Of a stretch of 64,000 bases of DNA, positions 1 through 13,370 are shown piece by piece. Source of the stretch: Hippophae tibetana (taxonomy: Eukaryota > Streptophyta > Magnoliopsida > Rosales > Elaeagnaceae); NCBI GenBank assembly GCA_037013495.1, contig CM072806.1:23088001-23152000 (forward strand). Direction: 5' to 3'. Positions within the stretch are counted from its first letter, which is position 1, and each line of letters begins with the position of its first letter. The notes beneath the pieces are model-generated. The model was not told where the DNA came from. It saw only the letters and a program-made list of their open reading frames with translations, and did no database searches. Both the position numbers and the translations under genes were made by a program.

Positions 1-2411
1 TTTTTAATTCAATTAGGTAGTTTGTATTGATTATTTCTTTACCTGTCAACAAAATTGTTAGATGAAGACCCAATTTTCTTCTTTTGAAGATTTTACTGAG
101 GACTATAGTTACACTTTAGATATACATACCAAAGAGTTTTTGAATTTGAATGTGCTTTTTCTTTCTTTTCTTGCCTTAATCTTTATGTTGGATATAATCA
201 TTTGCTGAACTTTTTTTTTTTGCACCTCAAGATAAGTCAAATCTTATTATTTCACCTAAGTTAAAAAGGTGAGTTCTATCACAACTCCATAAAGTTCTTG
301 ATACAATTCCTAGTTATTTGTATTGATAGAATATGTGTGTCTAAAAAAATTGAAAGTTGAATTGAAGGTGAGCTTGCGTTTTGAGGAATGCATGAAGAAG
401 ATATTCAAAGCCATCAATTAGATTGGAGTTACTACATACATATTTCTTGTTATATTTTCCTTGTCTTTAGTTTATCAATATCATCTGTTAGAGCCCCTAT
501 ATTTAACTCGTAGTTAGTGTATACTTATATGAATAAAAATTTCATCAAGGTAATGATTTTTCTTTAGCTTTTAAAGTGCATATGAAGCTTAGTGGAATAG
601 CTACTTATTGGTTAATGCTCTTTATATCTAAATATAGACTTTGTTTTTGTATTTTTCATTGTGGTGCTCGTCTGGAAAAACATTTCATTGTGTGTCACCA
701 AACCAGTTGGATTTTAACGAATGCAGTTTTATCTTTCATTTTCATTTGACCATCAAGATCAAAATGTTGATACTTGTTATGGCACATTATGCTTTTATGT
801 TAATTATGCAGGCATTTGAAGCATTTTAATAACCTTGTTTTCGTTGATAGTGGAAACACATGGCATGAGATTCCATTTGATTTTACTGTATATGCTTAGG
901 AGTTGCAATTTATTCGCTTTCAATATGTTCTGTTTTTCCTCAAGCTAACTGAAATTTTATAAAAGAATTAAGAAACTGATTAAACTAATATAATCATTTT
1001 TTAAAGTTCTGATTCTTAGAGTATTTTGAACTCTAATTGTTTTGTTTTGAGCATTTGAAAGGCAGTCATGTTAAAAGGCATTTGAACTTTCCGTTTTGTG
1101 AAAAGCTTCATTTTCATGAGTCCCAGCTATTAAATGCTTGGCGATGCCAATCTTTGCCTTGTTGTTATACGTCTTCTATTTTGGTAAGTTCTTGACCAGC
1201 AATTAGAGTGTGTTTTTAGTTTGATCTTTTTTGTATTAACTAGTCTATAGCTTAAGTTTTGTTTGTAATTAACTTGTAAAATTGTAATCTAAGAATGTTT
1301 TTGTAATATGATGTTTCTATTCAACAATTTAATTTTTTTTTCAACAATTTAATTAATGGTAGAAGAACTTTGTGGTTTAAAAACTGCATCTGATAATATT
1401 TGTTATGATAGAATGTCTTTTTATTTATTTATTTATTCATTCACATAAAAAAGGCTTTTTAAAAGCTGTATAAAACATCAAAGAGAGCTGTTAATAACTC
1501 ACATTTCTTGAGATATAGGGTGGATGATCAAGTGCCTTGTAAATGTTTCCAAGGCGTTTATAAAACGCCATGCATGCTTCTTTTAACTAGTGTAATGGAT
1601 ACAAAAAGCTTTTACAAAATAATATATTTTTCTCAAAAGTTATATATACAAGTAAAAAAATAAAAATAAAAATATGATAAATCACTTTCTTAAAACTATA
1701 AAAACTAGTAACAAAATCACTTTTTGGAAAAGCCACATTCATCCAAACACACTCTTGATCACCACTATGGATGAAGTAATCTCGACATTGTTGAAATTGT
1801 AAACATATGAACATTGATATGTGATATTAGTCTCATTTAATTAAAGATTAAAATTTGTGAGTGTTTGTATTTTTGGATCCAAATTTATACTTTTTTATTA
1901 TTATGAAAAAATTAAATATTTTTAACTAATTTAATTATTTATAGTAAAAAACTCAATATCTTTATAAGTATAAAAGATCTAATAGTTAATTCTAATTAAA
2001 AAATAATTTATGTTAAGGTTTGTGTTTTGGGTTGTATTTCAAATTGTCACCCATTATATTTAACAAAAATATAAAAAATATTGAAGACATTGGCCACAAA
2101 ATATTGTTGAAAATTTATCTTTTTTGAACAAATAAATTATACATATTATAAATATTGTCATGATATTGTTGAAAAATTATTATTTTTTGTTTAAATTTAT
2201 TTATTTTGTATGATTTTGTTTTTTAAATAATTTATCATTAAATTTATCTATTTATATTATTTCTTTAAGTTTAGAACAATATTTTTATTTATTTTCTTAT
2301 TTTTTTTTATTTCTAACTCGTAATTAAATTTTCATTATTAGTCTCAACTATAATTTTTTTTTTGTTTTTTTAACTAATTTAAGTTATACTGTGTAGTGTG
2401 TACATATTAGG
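1..2411. other. Intergenic AT-rich region, no supported gene
   Basis: I see no supported coding region here. The only open frames are short, lack any motif I recognise, and sit in T-rich sequence that could equally be intron or intergenic DNA. A short stretch near 230-275 looks faintly exon-like, ending before a GTGAGT donor-like site, but it has no convincing acceptor and no partner exon. Simple A/T-rich runs dominate 1850-2400. Confidence 0.5.
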
Positions 2412-2838
2412 TGTTGGGAAATTACGTAAATTTTCGATAAGCTAGATTTTTGAGAAAGCAAGAATAGAAAAATAACACACAAATTTGATAACGGAGTTCG
2501 GCCAATCTAGCTTACGTCTCCGGACTTGCTGAAAATCTTTTTACTGAAAGGGGAGAAATTACACAAGGTGTTTACAACACTCACAACTCACAACCCACGA
2601 CCCAATTGCACCCAAGAAAATTATTCTCAATTTTCTCTCACAAAAGCTTTTCTCTCTAAGTTTTTCTCTCAATTGAAATAAATACTTTGGATGATTAATT
2701 TATTACAATTACATATCTATTTATAGGAAAATTCACTGTTTGAATTACTCTTTAAATTAATGGTTCTTTGAATTAAGCTCCATGTTTTACTCCTTAATTT
2801 ACTTCTTAAATTAAGGAGTTTTATAACAATCTCCAACA
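2412..2838 (-). mobile_element. Solo LTR of a Copia-type retrotransposon
   Basis: Read on the minus strand, this 427 bp unit starts TGTTGGAGATTGTTA and ends TTTCCCAACA, the TG...CA termini of an LTR. It has a TATA-like CTATAAATAG region near 2720 and a pyrimidine-rich leader around 2600-2680, as in LTR promoters. The flanks TTAGG (2407-2411) and CTAGG (2839-2843) match at four of five bases, consistent with a 5 bp target-site duplication. No internal domain or second LTR lies nearby, so it appears to be a recombined solo LTR. It ends about 710 bp upstream of the V-ATPase start codon. An inverted repeat built on ACTCCTTAAT / ATTAAGGAGT lies at 2788-2822. Confidence 0.75.
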
Positions 2839-2843
2839 CTAGG

Positions 2844-3548
2844 AATATAACAATAACAATCTAAAATGTAAAAATAAAAAATTATAATTTGTAATATTAT
2901 TTTCTCTTATTGTTATTAGAAGGGACCAAACAATATACATATATCCGTTAATAATAACAGAAATTGTGTATGGTTGACAACAACACTTTACATTCAATTG
3001 TGATTGATACGAGACAAAGTTTATTAATTTATTAATTTGATGGAAATAGTAAATTATTAATCTATAGTTTTCATCAAATATTTAAAAAAAATCGTGACAT
3101 CGTTAACATTATAAATATTTTTATAAAATTTAAATCACAGTATTTTAAACCTTAATAGCCATCACGAGTCTATGGACGGGCAAAAGGCTGAAAATTGGGA
3201 ACTTTCTTACTCCAAATTTAATGCAATTCTAAATATTGCTTAAAAGTCAAACGACGTGAAAACGTGAGTGAAACGACTGCTTGGTGCGAAAGCTTTTTAA
3301 ACCGCGTGATTGGCCTCTTTAAGCCCATTTATGTACCGATATCTGAAAATAATAGAATAAGAATTTCAGAGGAAGCATGGTCGGAGCATGAGGTTCTTCT
3401 GATTTCTCTCCGATCAGGCACATATTTATGTAATTTCATTTTCAAAATATACGCACACAAAAGAAGAAGAAGCATATATTTATATTTTGTTAAAGTTTTC
3501 TTGATTATTTACAATAGAGATTGAAAATAGAGTAGAAGAATACAAAAA
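2844..3548 (+). promoter_or_regulatory. Promoter and 5' leader region of the V-ATPase subunit a gene
   Basis: This is the segment between the solo LTR and the V-ATPase start codon. TATA-like stretches occur near 3417-3432 and 3471-3487; either could direct transcription, so the true start site is undecided. An 86-codon open frame at 3264-3524 shows no recognisable family and is probably chance. Beyond these there is only AT-rich sequence. Confidence 0.35.
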
Positions 3549-6500
3549 ATGGGAGGAGGTTGTTGTCCGACGATGGATCTTCTAAGATCGGAGCCAATGC
3601 AGTTGGTCCAACTTATCATTCCCATGGAATCGGCTTATCGCACCGTGTCTTATCTTGGTGATCTCGGTCTTTTTCAATTCAAAGACGTAATTGACGTTTT
3701 TTTTTACCCTTTTAATTATCAATTTTTTTTATATCTGCATTAGATTATTAACCGCTTCTGTTATGTTTTATGATATTGTTTATGATGATCATAATCGTAG
3801 TAGGATTTTTGATTTTTTTTATATGTGAAAAAAGACATTTGGATCCATAGCGTTAAGATGAAGAAAGATTTACCAATGTAGTCAATTTTTTTTTGGAGAT
3901 TCTGGATGTTTATTCTATTAATTGTTATGTATTCGTTATAGCTTCCTTTCTGAATTGTGAGCTTTTCATTGTTATCCTTTTCTCAAGGAAGAAAAGGTAA
4001 TTCTAAATTTGGTGTATCTATGTTTATTTTATCTTCATTTGTAATATTTTTTCAGCTAAATGGGGAAAAGAGTCCATTCCAAAGGACATATGCTCGTCAG
4101 GTTCGTTTTACTATTACCTTACCAGGTCTATTATGGAATAGTCTATGTAGCAACCTGGTTAATTTGATTCTTACATCCTCTCTCTTCATTATGTATTACA
4201 TGTATTTAAAAAAGAGCAGCCAACAAGAATTGCTTTGGCCAGATAAAAATTTAGTTGTTCCAGAGAAACTTAGTTGTAAAATTCTTTGGTTTGGTTTTTA
4301 ATTGCTATGGTTAAATCCCCCTTTTTTACGGTAGTGTGTCCCTTTTTATTTTTGCAAATGATTTGATGTTTTCCATCTTAAAACAATTTGATTGATGATC
4401 TGGTAATTTGAATCCTGGAGATCATCCTTTTTTTCTTTCGAGTATGTCCACCGAACCTGCGTTGATTTCAACATGTGGTTATCAATTTTTATGCATACCT
4501 AGGACATGTTAAAACTACTAAATAGTTCCATATTTCTATGATATATTATCAATTTTTATGCATACCTGAGCATGTTTATACACTTTTAAAATGTAGATCA
4601 AAAGGTGTGTGGAAATGGCACGTAGGCTACGTTTATTCAGGGAACAAATGATAAAGGCTGGTGTGTCACCTTCAACAAGCTCTGTGAGAAGCAGTAACAT
4701 CAGTCTGGATGATTTGGAGGTTGTTGGAATTTTCTGTATTGTATTTGTAGCTTTATGTTGTCCTTCTTTATTAAAGCAAGTTTTTGGTGGATGTGGCCAG
4801 GTTAAACTGGGTGAACTTGAAGCTGAGCTGTTAGAAATTAATGCTAATAATGAAAAGCTGCAGCACACTTATTCGGAATTGTTAGAGTATAAATTGGTTC
4901 TAGAGAAGGTTTGGATTCATTTTCTGTTTTGTTGCTAGGTTACCAAAGAGTTCCAACATTGTAGCCATTTGTGATACTGTAGACTTTCATTCTTTTACTT
5001 CTTTGTGGAATGCATTGTTACCGATATTTTGTCATGTCAAATTTATTCCTTTAAGGATATCTCTGTTCTCTCATAGTTTGAATTACGTCTCTCCCACTCC
5101 CTTTTCATAACTCATGTTTGTTTTAATTTTCCAATTTTGATGATATATAATCTAATTCTCATTCTCGAATATAAATGACATATAACATTCAAGAAAACAT
5201 TTTCCCCCCATCCGATCATGCTTGAATCCAACAGCATGGCATTGTTTTTGTTTTGAGAAACCATAATTTGAAATCTAGATATATTTTTTCCCCATTTTAG
5301 GCTGGTGAGTTTTTCCATTCAGCTCAAAGCAATGCTGCTGTGCAACAGAGAAGAACCCAAGTGGAAAATGCTAGTGAAAGATCCATTGACAGACCTCTTT
5401 TACTTGAGCAAGTATAGCTTCAGTTTTATTTTCTACTTTTATTCTCAGCTGAAACTCATTTTTTTGTGGTTTGGTTGCTTACCTTTTTGATGTTCTACAG
5501 GATATATCTACTGATACCTCAAAGCAAGTTAAGCTTGGTTTCATCAGTGGTCTTGTATTGAGGGAAAAGTCAATGGCCTTTGAAAGAATTATCTTCCGTG
5601 CAACCCGGGGCAATGTGTTTTTGAAGCAAGCTGTGGTAGATAACCCTGTCATTGATCCTGTGTCAGGAGAGAAGGTTTCCATCTGAACTCCTTGTTGGTT
5701 TTTGTATAAGAATTGTGCTCATGCTTGGTTCTCAAGGTGTCTGTTTTGTTTTTTTAATTGTGTTACCGCAAAAGGTATGATGTCCTAATGCATACATGTG
5801 AGCTGGGTGCATAAGTGTTTAAAGGGACTTTGACACTTATGTACTGTCATCAGCTAAAAAGATGCTGTTTTGGAAATGAAACCCTTTTCCAGACCAATAA
5901 AAGGAAAAAAAAAAGAAAAAAAAGGAAGAAATAAAATCTTGTGTTGTTACCAACCATTCACAAGATAATTGTTAACTTTTCTTTCAAGTTTTCTTACTTT
6001 TTTATTCAAAAATATCCCCTTATTTTATTCCGGGGTAAAATTTTTGTTTTACTTTTGTAAAGGTTAAATATTTTTTCCCCTAGATTTTGGGTTATTAAAA
6101 TCAAATCAAACCTCAAGCAGGAAAAATTGTTCATACACATCTTTTATATAATTTATGAATTTCACTGCAGCATTTAATTTGGCTTTATCAATATAACTTA
6201 CATTTAGAAATTTTAATTTGGAAATCTAATTTTTCTTTCTTTTGTAGGTTGAGAAAAATGTGTTTGTAATCTTCTTTTCTGGAGAAAGAGCAAAAAACAA
6301 GATTTTAAAAATATGTGATGCTTTTGGAGCCAATCGTTACCCATTTATAGAAGAACTGAGCAAACAATTCCAGATTATTTCAGATGTATGAAGCATTCTA
6401 TTCAATATTCTTGCTTTTCTTTACTGAACTTAGAGGCCTCTATGGGAATTTTTATTTATTCTTTATTTTCTTTTGTGAAGTATCATACCATAGTAATTGT

Positions 6501-9500
6501 TTCCATTTATTGCTTTCATTACCATTCAAAGTAGCTATCACAAAAACTGCATTAATTGTTGAATACTGGTATAAAACATGGTAATAGGATTATTTAGATT
6601 TATTTCCCTTAATTAATGGTGTGAAATATATAATTTGTGAAACATGATATCTTGTCTTCATGGATCTTATATTTGTTGTGGTAGCAGGTTGGTGTCACTT
6701 TTCTTACAGGGATACTTCAGAAGGTTTTCATTTCTTTAGATTAAATGAAATACTATGCTTTTTGTAAACATTATTTTTTGCTTTTCAATTTCCCTCTATA
6801 TGCTTTCTTCAGAGTAACTCTTTCAGCTGAAACAAGTCCCTGAAATTTGAAAGTGCCACAGCAGAATATCGGATTACAAGGATGACATTTGCATTTACAT
6901 TCTTTTAAATCTACATGTAAATAGTTTATTGGTTACTGTCTCTGTGCAAACTGAATTATGTAAACTTGATTTCTAGGTATCTGGAAAACTTTCAGAACTG
7001 AAGACTACCATAGATGTGGGTTTGCTGCACCGGAGTAATTTGTTACAGACAATTGGCTATGAATATGAACAGTGGAACTTTATGGTTATTGTCAAATTTC
7101 TTTTTTATGATATACATTTCTGATTCTTAAACCATGTTCAACCATCGCATTTTCCTTTCCTTTTCCATTTCTTTATCTACATTCATCTTTTGGCATGAAC
7201 CCACATGTATTTGTTGGTATCAATTGCCAAGTATATATTTTTTGAATTTGAACTTGACTAAATAGGTGAAGAAGGAAAAGTCTGTTTACCATATTCTAAA
7301 CATGCTCAGCATGGATGTGACTAAGAAGTGTCTTGTTGCTGAGGGTTGGTGTCCTGTTTTTGCATCAAATCAGGTTACCTCTTTGTCCTATATCTTCATG
7401 TTTAATCTGGCATCTGTTTTATTCATAAATTTAAAATATACAGCCATGGTCAGTTACATGTATCTTGATTTTGGCAGATTCAAAATGCACTGCAGCAAGC
7501 AAGCTTTGACAGCAACTCCCAAATTGGGGGCATATTCCAGGTTTTGCAGACCAAGGAATCACCACCCACTTATTTCCTTACAAACAAATTTACTGCTGCT
7601 TTTCAGGAAATTGTTGATGCATACGGGTGAGCTAATTTTAAAGATGTAAATTCCATGCTGAACCTAGGACCGTAGCTAGTAGTATGACTACGTGATTTAT
7701 TTGGAAAAGGGAAGGACCTTTTATTTGTTGGTTGGTAGTGCAGGAAAAGTACAAAGTTTGCTTCTATGCCCCTAAAACTGAACTGTTTAGGAGTAGGGTT
7801 GACTAGAGAAATACCGGGCTGTTAGGAAAGGCTAGAAGGTATCAAGGTATATTAGTGGAAAACATCAATCTGGTAGTCTGGTTTTTTTTTTTTTCCATAG
7901 TGACATATTATCCTAGTGTATTAAATAGTAAGAACAGTTTTATTCCAATAGAATTTTTTTTATTTCAAAAAAGAGTTATGTTTCTTCCTACCTTTACATC
8001 AATAGAACTTATTATGTATTATTCTATTTTAGGAGATGACTAATGAAATTGGCGTTATATGTTGCTAGTCAGGCGGAATCACTACTAATATCATGTATAG
8101 GCACAGTAGCTCAATAAAGTTGAATTGGCATTTGAAAAATGTATGTTCCAGAACATTTAAAGGAAAGTTTTAAACTCTATTTGATCTCTACCTGATCATT
8201 TCACAGACAAAACTTGGAACATAATATATGCATGCAGATTCAAACGTATAATCTTAATATACATGCAGGTCCACTTGATATTATATGCTATGTTACATGG
8301 TTTTGGCTAAAAGTACCCGACACGGGTACATGTCTAAGTGTCAGGCTCATAATTTTCAGATTTTTTCGGACATGGGGATAAGTGTGAGGACACTGAAGGG
8401 TGGTTGATGTTTGTCTTCTAATATTAAAATTTATTTTGCCAAGCTAGAATGGCTGTGTATAAGCATTGTATGTTTTATTTTATTTTATAATATAATATAC
8501 AGGGATTGTTGGTTTCTGCATACTATGTCTCCTTTCATACCAAAATTCCCCAACCCCTTTTTCAGAGACACAAACTCACGCAACATATATACACATTCAT
8601 TTAAACAGTTTTTGGATATTATCTGAGTGCTCTACTCTTAACCTGTTAGTTGATTTTATTAACCTTCGATTATTGTAGAGTTGCCAAATATCAGGAAGCA
8701 AATCCTGGTGTGTACACAATTGTTACCTTCCCTTTCCTTTTTGCTGTTATGTTCGGTGATTGGGGTCATGGAATTTGCCTGTTGCTTGCAACTCTTTATT
8801 TCATAATCAGAGAAAAGAAATTTTCCAGTCAGGTAATGTCCGTAGAGTTGTTGGCAAATGTTGACTGGATTTAATGTTTCTTATACTTATCATCACTTGA
8901 CTCCTTTTACTTGATTTTATTGATAACAGAAACTAGGGGACATTGTAGAAATGGCATTTGGTGGTCGTTATATCATTTTGATGATGGCTTTGTTTTCAAT
9001 ATACACCGGACTAATATATAATGAATTCTTCTCAGTTCCATTTGAATTGTTTGGGCCCTCAGCTTATGGATGCCGCGATCCTTCCTGCAGGTACGGAGTT
9101 AACATGAGAATATATATAGTGCATTTCCCCCCATTCTAAGCTATTTGAGCTTGCTCTGTTGGACCTTTAATGGCAGGGATTCTGATACAGTGGGATTAAT
9201 TAAGGTGCGTAACACTTACCCATTTGGTGTGGACCCCAAATGGCATGGTACACGGAGCGAGTTACCATTCCTTAACTCATTGAAGATGAAGATGTCAATT
9301 CTATTTGGAGTAGCCCAGATGAACCTTGGCATTATATTAAGTTACTGCAATGCCAAATTCTTTAATAGTGATTTGGATATCTGGTAAGCTATGTTTGCAA
9401 TACTCAATTATGGAAAGTTGCCCAAACGGCATCTGTTTCTCACTGTTATTTTATTCTTGAGATGTTAGATGGAGTTAAACTTTATGGCCATTTACACTTA

Positions 9501-11437
9501 ATGGATGTTTACTTTAATTTCCAACCTTTTAATTTTGGCTGGGTTGGAGTGGCAGTGGTCTTTCAAACTTCTGTAGCTCAATTTTTTTCTTTTTTCCATA
9601 CTTGCTATATAATGTTGATTAATGCTTGTTTTTATGCTTCTGTTGTTCAGGCACCAATTCATTCCTCAGATGATATTTTTAAACAGCTTGTTTGGTTACC
9701 TTTCACTCCTCATAATTGTTAAATGGTGCACCGGCTCACAAGCTGATTTATATCACATAATGATATATATGTTCCTGAGCCCTACTGATGATTTGGGAGA
9801 AAATCAGCTTTTCGTTGGTCAAAAGCTGCTTCAGGTTAATATATATGTTTTCTTCAAATACTGATGAAAATTTCTGAATTTCAGAGTTATTAATTCAATA
9901 AGTTTCTCATATTTTATACCAGATTATCTTACTACTAGCAGCTCTTGTTGCTGTGCCATGGATGCTGGTTCCAAAACCTTTTCTCTTAAAAAAGAAACAC
10001 GAAGAAGTATGCTTGAACTTTGATATAGTTATATACTTTCTCATATTTTTCTGGTGCTGTAGAAGCTTTTATTTTCCTTTGAAAAATATTCCGACTCTTC
10101 CATCTTTTATTGTCCTGTTTCTGCAGAGGCACCATGGTCAATCCTATGCGTTACTTCATCACACTGATGACCCACTTGTGGAACAGCATTATGGTTCTGA
10201 TGGTCACGATGAATTTGAGTTCAGTGAGGTCTTTGTACACCAATTTATACATACAATAGAGTTTGTTCTTGGAGCAGTATCTAATACAGCTTCGTATCTG
10301 CGTTTATGGGCCCTCAGGTAGGTTTTAAAAGTTCAAATCCATTATTACATATCTTTCCACTTAAGTCAGCTCAACTTGCTTACTTCTGAAACATGCATGT
10401 GTAAGAATTATTTAATCAAACGCAGTTCGTGATATATTTTAATGTACAGTTAAAATCCAATTCTGCTTTAGAATCTATGCTTCAACTTCAAGAATATAAA
10501 CTTTTACACTATAGAATATCTAACTTGTTAAATACAGTGGTGCAGCATTGTGCAGTTCAAATGCTGCAAAATATGATGTTCCATTTGGGTTCCTACCTTA
10601 TTAGTACCACGATTTTACGTTTGGTATCTTTTTTTATCCATATTTTTGATGTAGTATCTTAGTGGTATCCCATTTAAAAAAAAGTATCAATTTGGTGCAA
10701 TTTGTAATTTAATTGGGGATTTTTCACCTTATGGTAATACATGTACGATATTTAGAAGGTATTTTTCGGATCAATTAATTAAACGATATTTAGAGAGCAT
10801 TGTAGATTGATTATCCGAAAATGTCTTCTAAATATCGCACATATATTAGTACACATGTGAAAAATTCCCAATTAAATGACAAATTATACCAAATTTGTAC
10901 ATTTTCTTAAATGGGACACCACTAAGGTACCATCTAAAAAATATGAGTAAAAAATGGTATCAAAAGTAGAATCGTAGTATGCTACTTTGTTTTATTCTAT
11001 TCTAATTGTATATTTCTATCTAATTTCATTCAGTTTGTACCACTGAATACTAAATCTTGTTCTATCTGGTTTTTGGGCAATTCATTTAGCTTGGCTCATT
11101 CAGAGCTGTCGAGTGTATTCTACGACAAGGTTCTACTTCTTGCATGGGGGTAAGTAGTATACTCATGTTTTTGACATTGCGACAAAAATCATGAAGAAAG
11201 CTGAGTGATGATTCTCTTGTAAATTATTGCAGGTTCAACAATGTCGTAATTCTAATAATTGGTATAATTGTTTTTATATTTGCAACTGTGGGAGTTTTGT
11301 TAGTGATGGAAACCCTAAGTGCATTCCTACATGCTTTGCGGCTTCACTGGGTAGAGTTCCAAAGCAAGTTTTATGTTGGAACTGGATACAAATTCATGCC
11401 TTTTTCATTTGCCTTACTTGGGGAAGAAGATGAGTGA
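3549..11437 (+). CDS. VHA-a3: V-type proton ATPase subunit a (tonoplast-type, VHA-a2/a3 class), 18 exons
   Basis: This is the membrane subunit a of the V0 sector, forming the proton half-channels against the proteolipid ring. Exons: 3549-3686, 4056-4100, 4597-4719, 4801-4908, 5301-5411, 5501-5674, 6248-6385, 6977-7084, 7266-7373, 7478-7626, 8679-8832, 8930-9090, 9177-9383, 9651-9834, 9923-10006, 10127-10317, 11090-11149, 11233-11437. All introns are GT-AG and phases agree, giving 815 residues, the family's usual length. Visible signatures: N-terminal MDLLRSE and [33 protein letters not shown] opening the membrane domain; [16 protein letters not shown]; and [18 protein letters not shown], whose Arg723 corresponds to the essential channel arginine. 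The glycine/cysteine-rich start and acidic EEDE tail fit the vacuolar a2/a3 class rather than the trans-Golgi a1 class (established knowledge; the assignment is inference). No frame break is seen. The gene looks functional. Confidence 0.95.
10603..10985. mobile_element. Foldback MITE in the penultimate V-ATPase intron
   Basis: A ~380 bp element with very long imperfect terminal inverted repeats. The left arm (about 10603-10770) is mirrored by 10820-10985: for example CGATATTTAGAAGGTATTTT on the left reappears reverse-complemented as GTCTTCTAAATATCG, and TTAGTGGTATCCCATTTAA as TTAAATGGGACACCACTAA. No open frame is present, and it lies wholly within the intron between exons 16 and 17. I could not define a clean target-site duplication, so the superfamily is open. 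Such a fold could form a long intronic hairpin RNA. Confidence 0.75.
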
Positions 11438-11898
11438 TACAAAACAAAAGGAAAAATAATTTGTTCTTATCAGCTGCAAGCCAGCAAGTAGAAAAATATC
11501 TTTAATGGTCTAGCTCCAGTTCTGGCATTCTGTTGGGCTGGGCTGGACTGCTAAGGTCCGAGCTTTCTATTTCGAGTGTCTAAATTTGAGATCGGGTGTT
11601 TGTGCTGGTATGTTAGCACGCATGCCTTAGTTTATGTTAGCTTTTGTTTGTCATTTCTGCTGACTTCTATGGCTAACATTGACCTAATATAATGGAGAGC
11701 ATACATATTATCAGAATTATTGGTTTGTAGCTGCTGGATCTCGTGAAAAGAAAAGAAAACCAACCCGACAGATAAGTGCTCAACGTTTAAACTCAATTAT
11801 TAGTGTTTGTAACTAGTTATATTTTTAAGTTTTGTTTTTTGTGTGCTGGAAGTTGGTTTTTGTTTTCTAATTCATTTAGGAGGAAAACAATTTGTTAG
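11438..11898 (+). other. 3' untranslated region of the V-ATPase gene and following spacer
   Basis: The T-rich stretch after the stop codon looks like a 3' UTR and contains AATATAATGG near 11687-11696 as a possible near-upstream polyadenylation element. No gene is visible afterwards. The exact cleavage site cannot be placed by eye. Confidence 0.4.
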
Positions 11899-11906
11899 TA
11901 AAAAGT

Positions 11907-13362
11907 GAAGATGTCAAACGACCTAGTTAGGTCAGTTTAGCTTATTTGAAATTTGTTGGAGTTAAAATGCTCTACATACTTAATTCATAAACTTAAAATG
12001 ACGGAGCTCATTTTCTTATTTGACAAATATATATTGAATTAAAAAATTAACAAATAAAAAAAAACAAAGACATTATCAAATATAATTATTAATTACAACT
12101 ATAAAGTTAACAAAAATGTCAATATTAATCAAATTAAATAAAAAAGGTACCCAATGTTTTTTTAAAATAAAATAAGAGATAAAATTAAATTAAATTATAT
12201 TTGTATTAGAATATTTCAATAAATATAAAATTTCAAGATAAATAGTAACTTCGAAATTTTACACAATATAATTAACTCAATTTTGAAATTTACATTGTAT
12301 TAATTTACAACAATTTATAATTAGATCTATATATCATTGAAAATATCAAATATTTATTTTATGAGAAATACTAAATTTAAAATTTTGGGGTTTTTAGAGA
12401 ATATAAGCTTATTTTATTTAATATTGTTTAGATTCTATTGAATATTTTTAAAATATAAATTGTATTAATATATAAAGTATTGTAATTCATTTCGTATTTC
12501 ATTAATGATCTCTAGAAGTTTGGCTTGTAAGAAATTTTACAATTTATGATTTCGAATTTTCTAGCAAAAGGTATGCACATTTTACTATGGATTATTTATA
12601 TTTGGTAAAATATATTTTTACTCATTTTTAAAATATAAACTAGATTAACTCACAAAATGTTATGAATCATATCATATGTCATGAGAAAGTTTCAATAAAT
12701 TTTACTATTTGTGATTTTAAGTTTTCTAAAGAAAATTACGCTGATTTTATTAATGATTGTTCATATTTGGTATAATATTTTAACTTAATTTTTGAAATTA
12801 AACTATATTAACTCACAAAATAATATGAATAATTTCATACTAATAGAAATTTTTAAAAATCTAATTTCTAAAAAAATTTATAATTTTTGACTTTGAGTTT
12901 TTTAAAAAAAAGTTGTGCTCATTTTACTAAATATTATGATCACTTCAATATATCATAATTACATCACAATTATAATTGACGTAGTAGTTTCTCATTGGAT
13001 AAAGTTATGTGTGTTCGGTTATATTTACCAATAATACGGTACTACATCACTTGTGATAAATAAATTTTTTCAAAATATTTTTAGATTCTACTTTAATATG
13101 ATTGACTCATTTTTGAAATATAATTAGTATCAATTTAAGAAAATTAATTTCATATACCATTAGAGAACTCTACATGTCGAGTTTTTAGGAAATTTTATGT
13201 TTGTAATTTTAAGTTTTACATAAAAAATTATACTCATTTTATTTGGAATTGTTTGAGTATAAACTTAAATTAGTTGTCTAGCTTAGTTGCTTAAGCTCAA
13301 CTCATTTGAAAATTATATAATTGAGTTGAGTTAAGGTTAAGCAGCTCATTTGACATCACTAA
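11907..13362. mobile_element. Possible hAT-like non-autonomous element with internal degenerate repeats
   Basis: The ends carry an inverted motif: GAAGATGTCAAAC at the left and, on the opposite strand at the right, TTAGTGATGTCAAAT. This resembles the T(A/G)GG-TGTCAA termini of plant hAT elements. The octamer TAAAAAGT occurs exactly at both flanks (11899-11906 and 13363-13370), as an 8 bp hAT target-site duplication should. The left terminus is two bases shorter than the right and AT richness allows coincidence, so this is tentative. No transposase frame is present. The interior is AT-rich and contains repeats recorded separately. Confidence 0.4.
12230..13260. repeat. Degenerate ~165-175 bp tandem-like repeats
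   Basis: A recurrent block (a 'TTTAAAATATAAA...TTAA' segment, then 'TTTTAC(T/A)ATTTRTGATTTYRARTTTT', then 'CATTTTACTA') recurs about every 165-175 bp. Equivalent positions are near 12545, 12709 and 12885, with a further related unit ending near 13230. Units are much diverged and one spacing is interrupted by unrelated sequence around 12955-13065. It is AT-rich, non-coding, and sits inside the putative hAT-like element. Confidence 0.5.
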
Positions 13363-13370
13363 TAAAAAGT

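Noticed and set aside
3264..3524. 86-codon open frame upstream of the V-ATPase start codon
   Set aside because: No recognisable domain, overlaps the likely promoter/leader, and has a different frame and composition from the real gene.
5479..5682. Minus-strand 67-codon frame
   Set aside because: Shadow of V-ATPase exon 6 on the opposite strand.
8280..8410. Sequence in a V-ATPase intron with repeated GACACGGG/GTGTCAGG-like phrases
   Set aside because: Looks like a common plant intronic repeat, but neither borders nor duplication could be defined.
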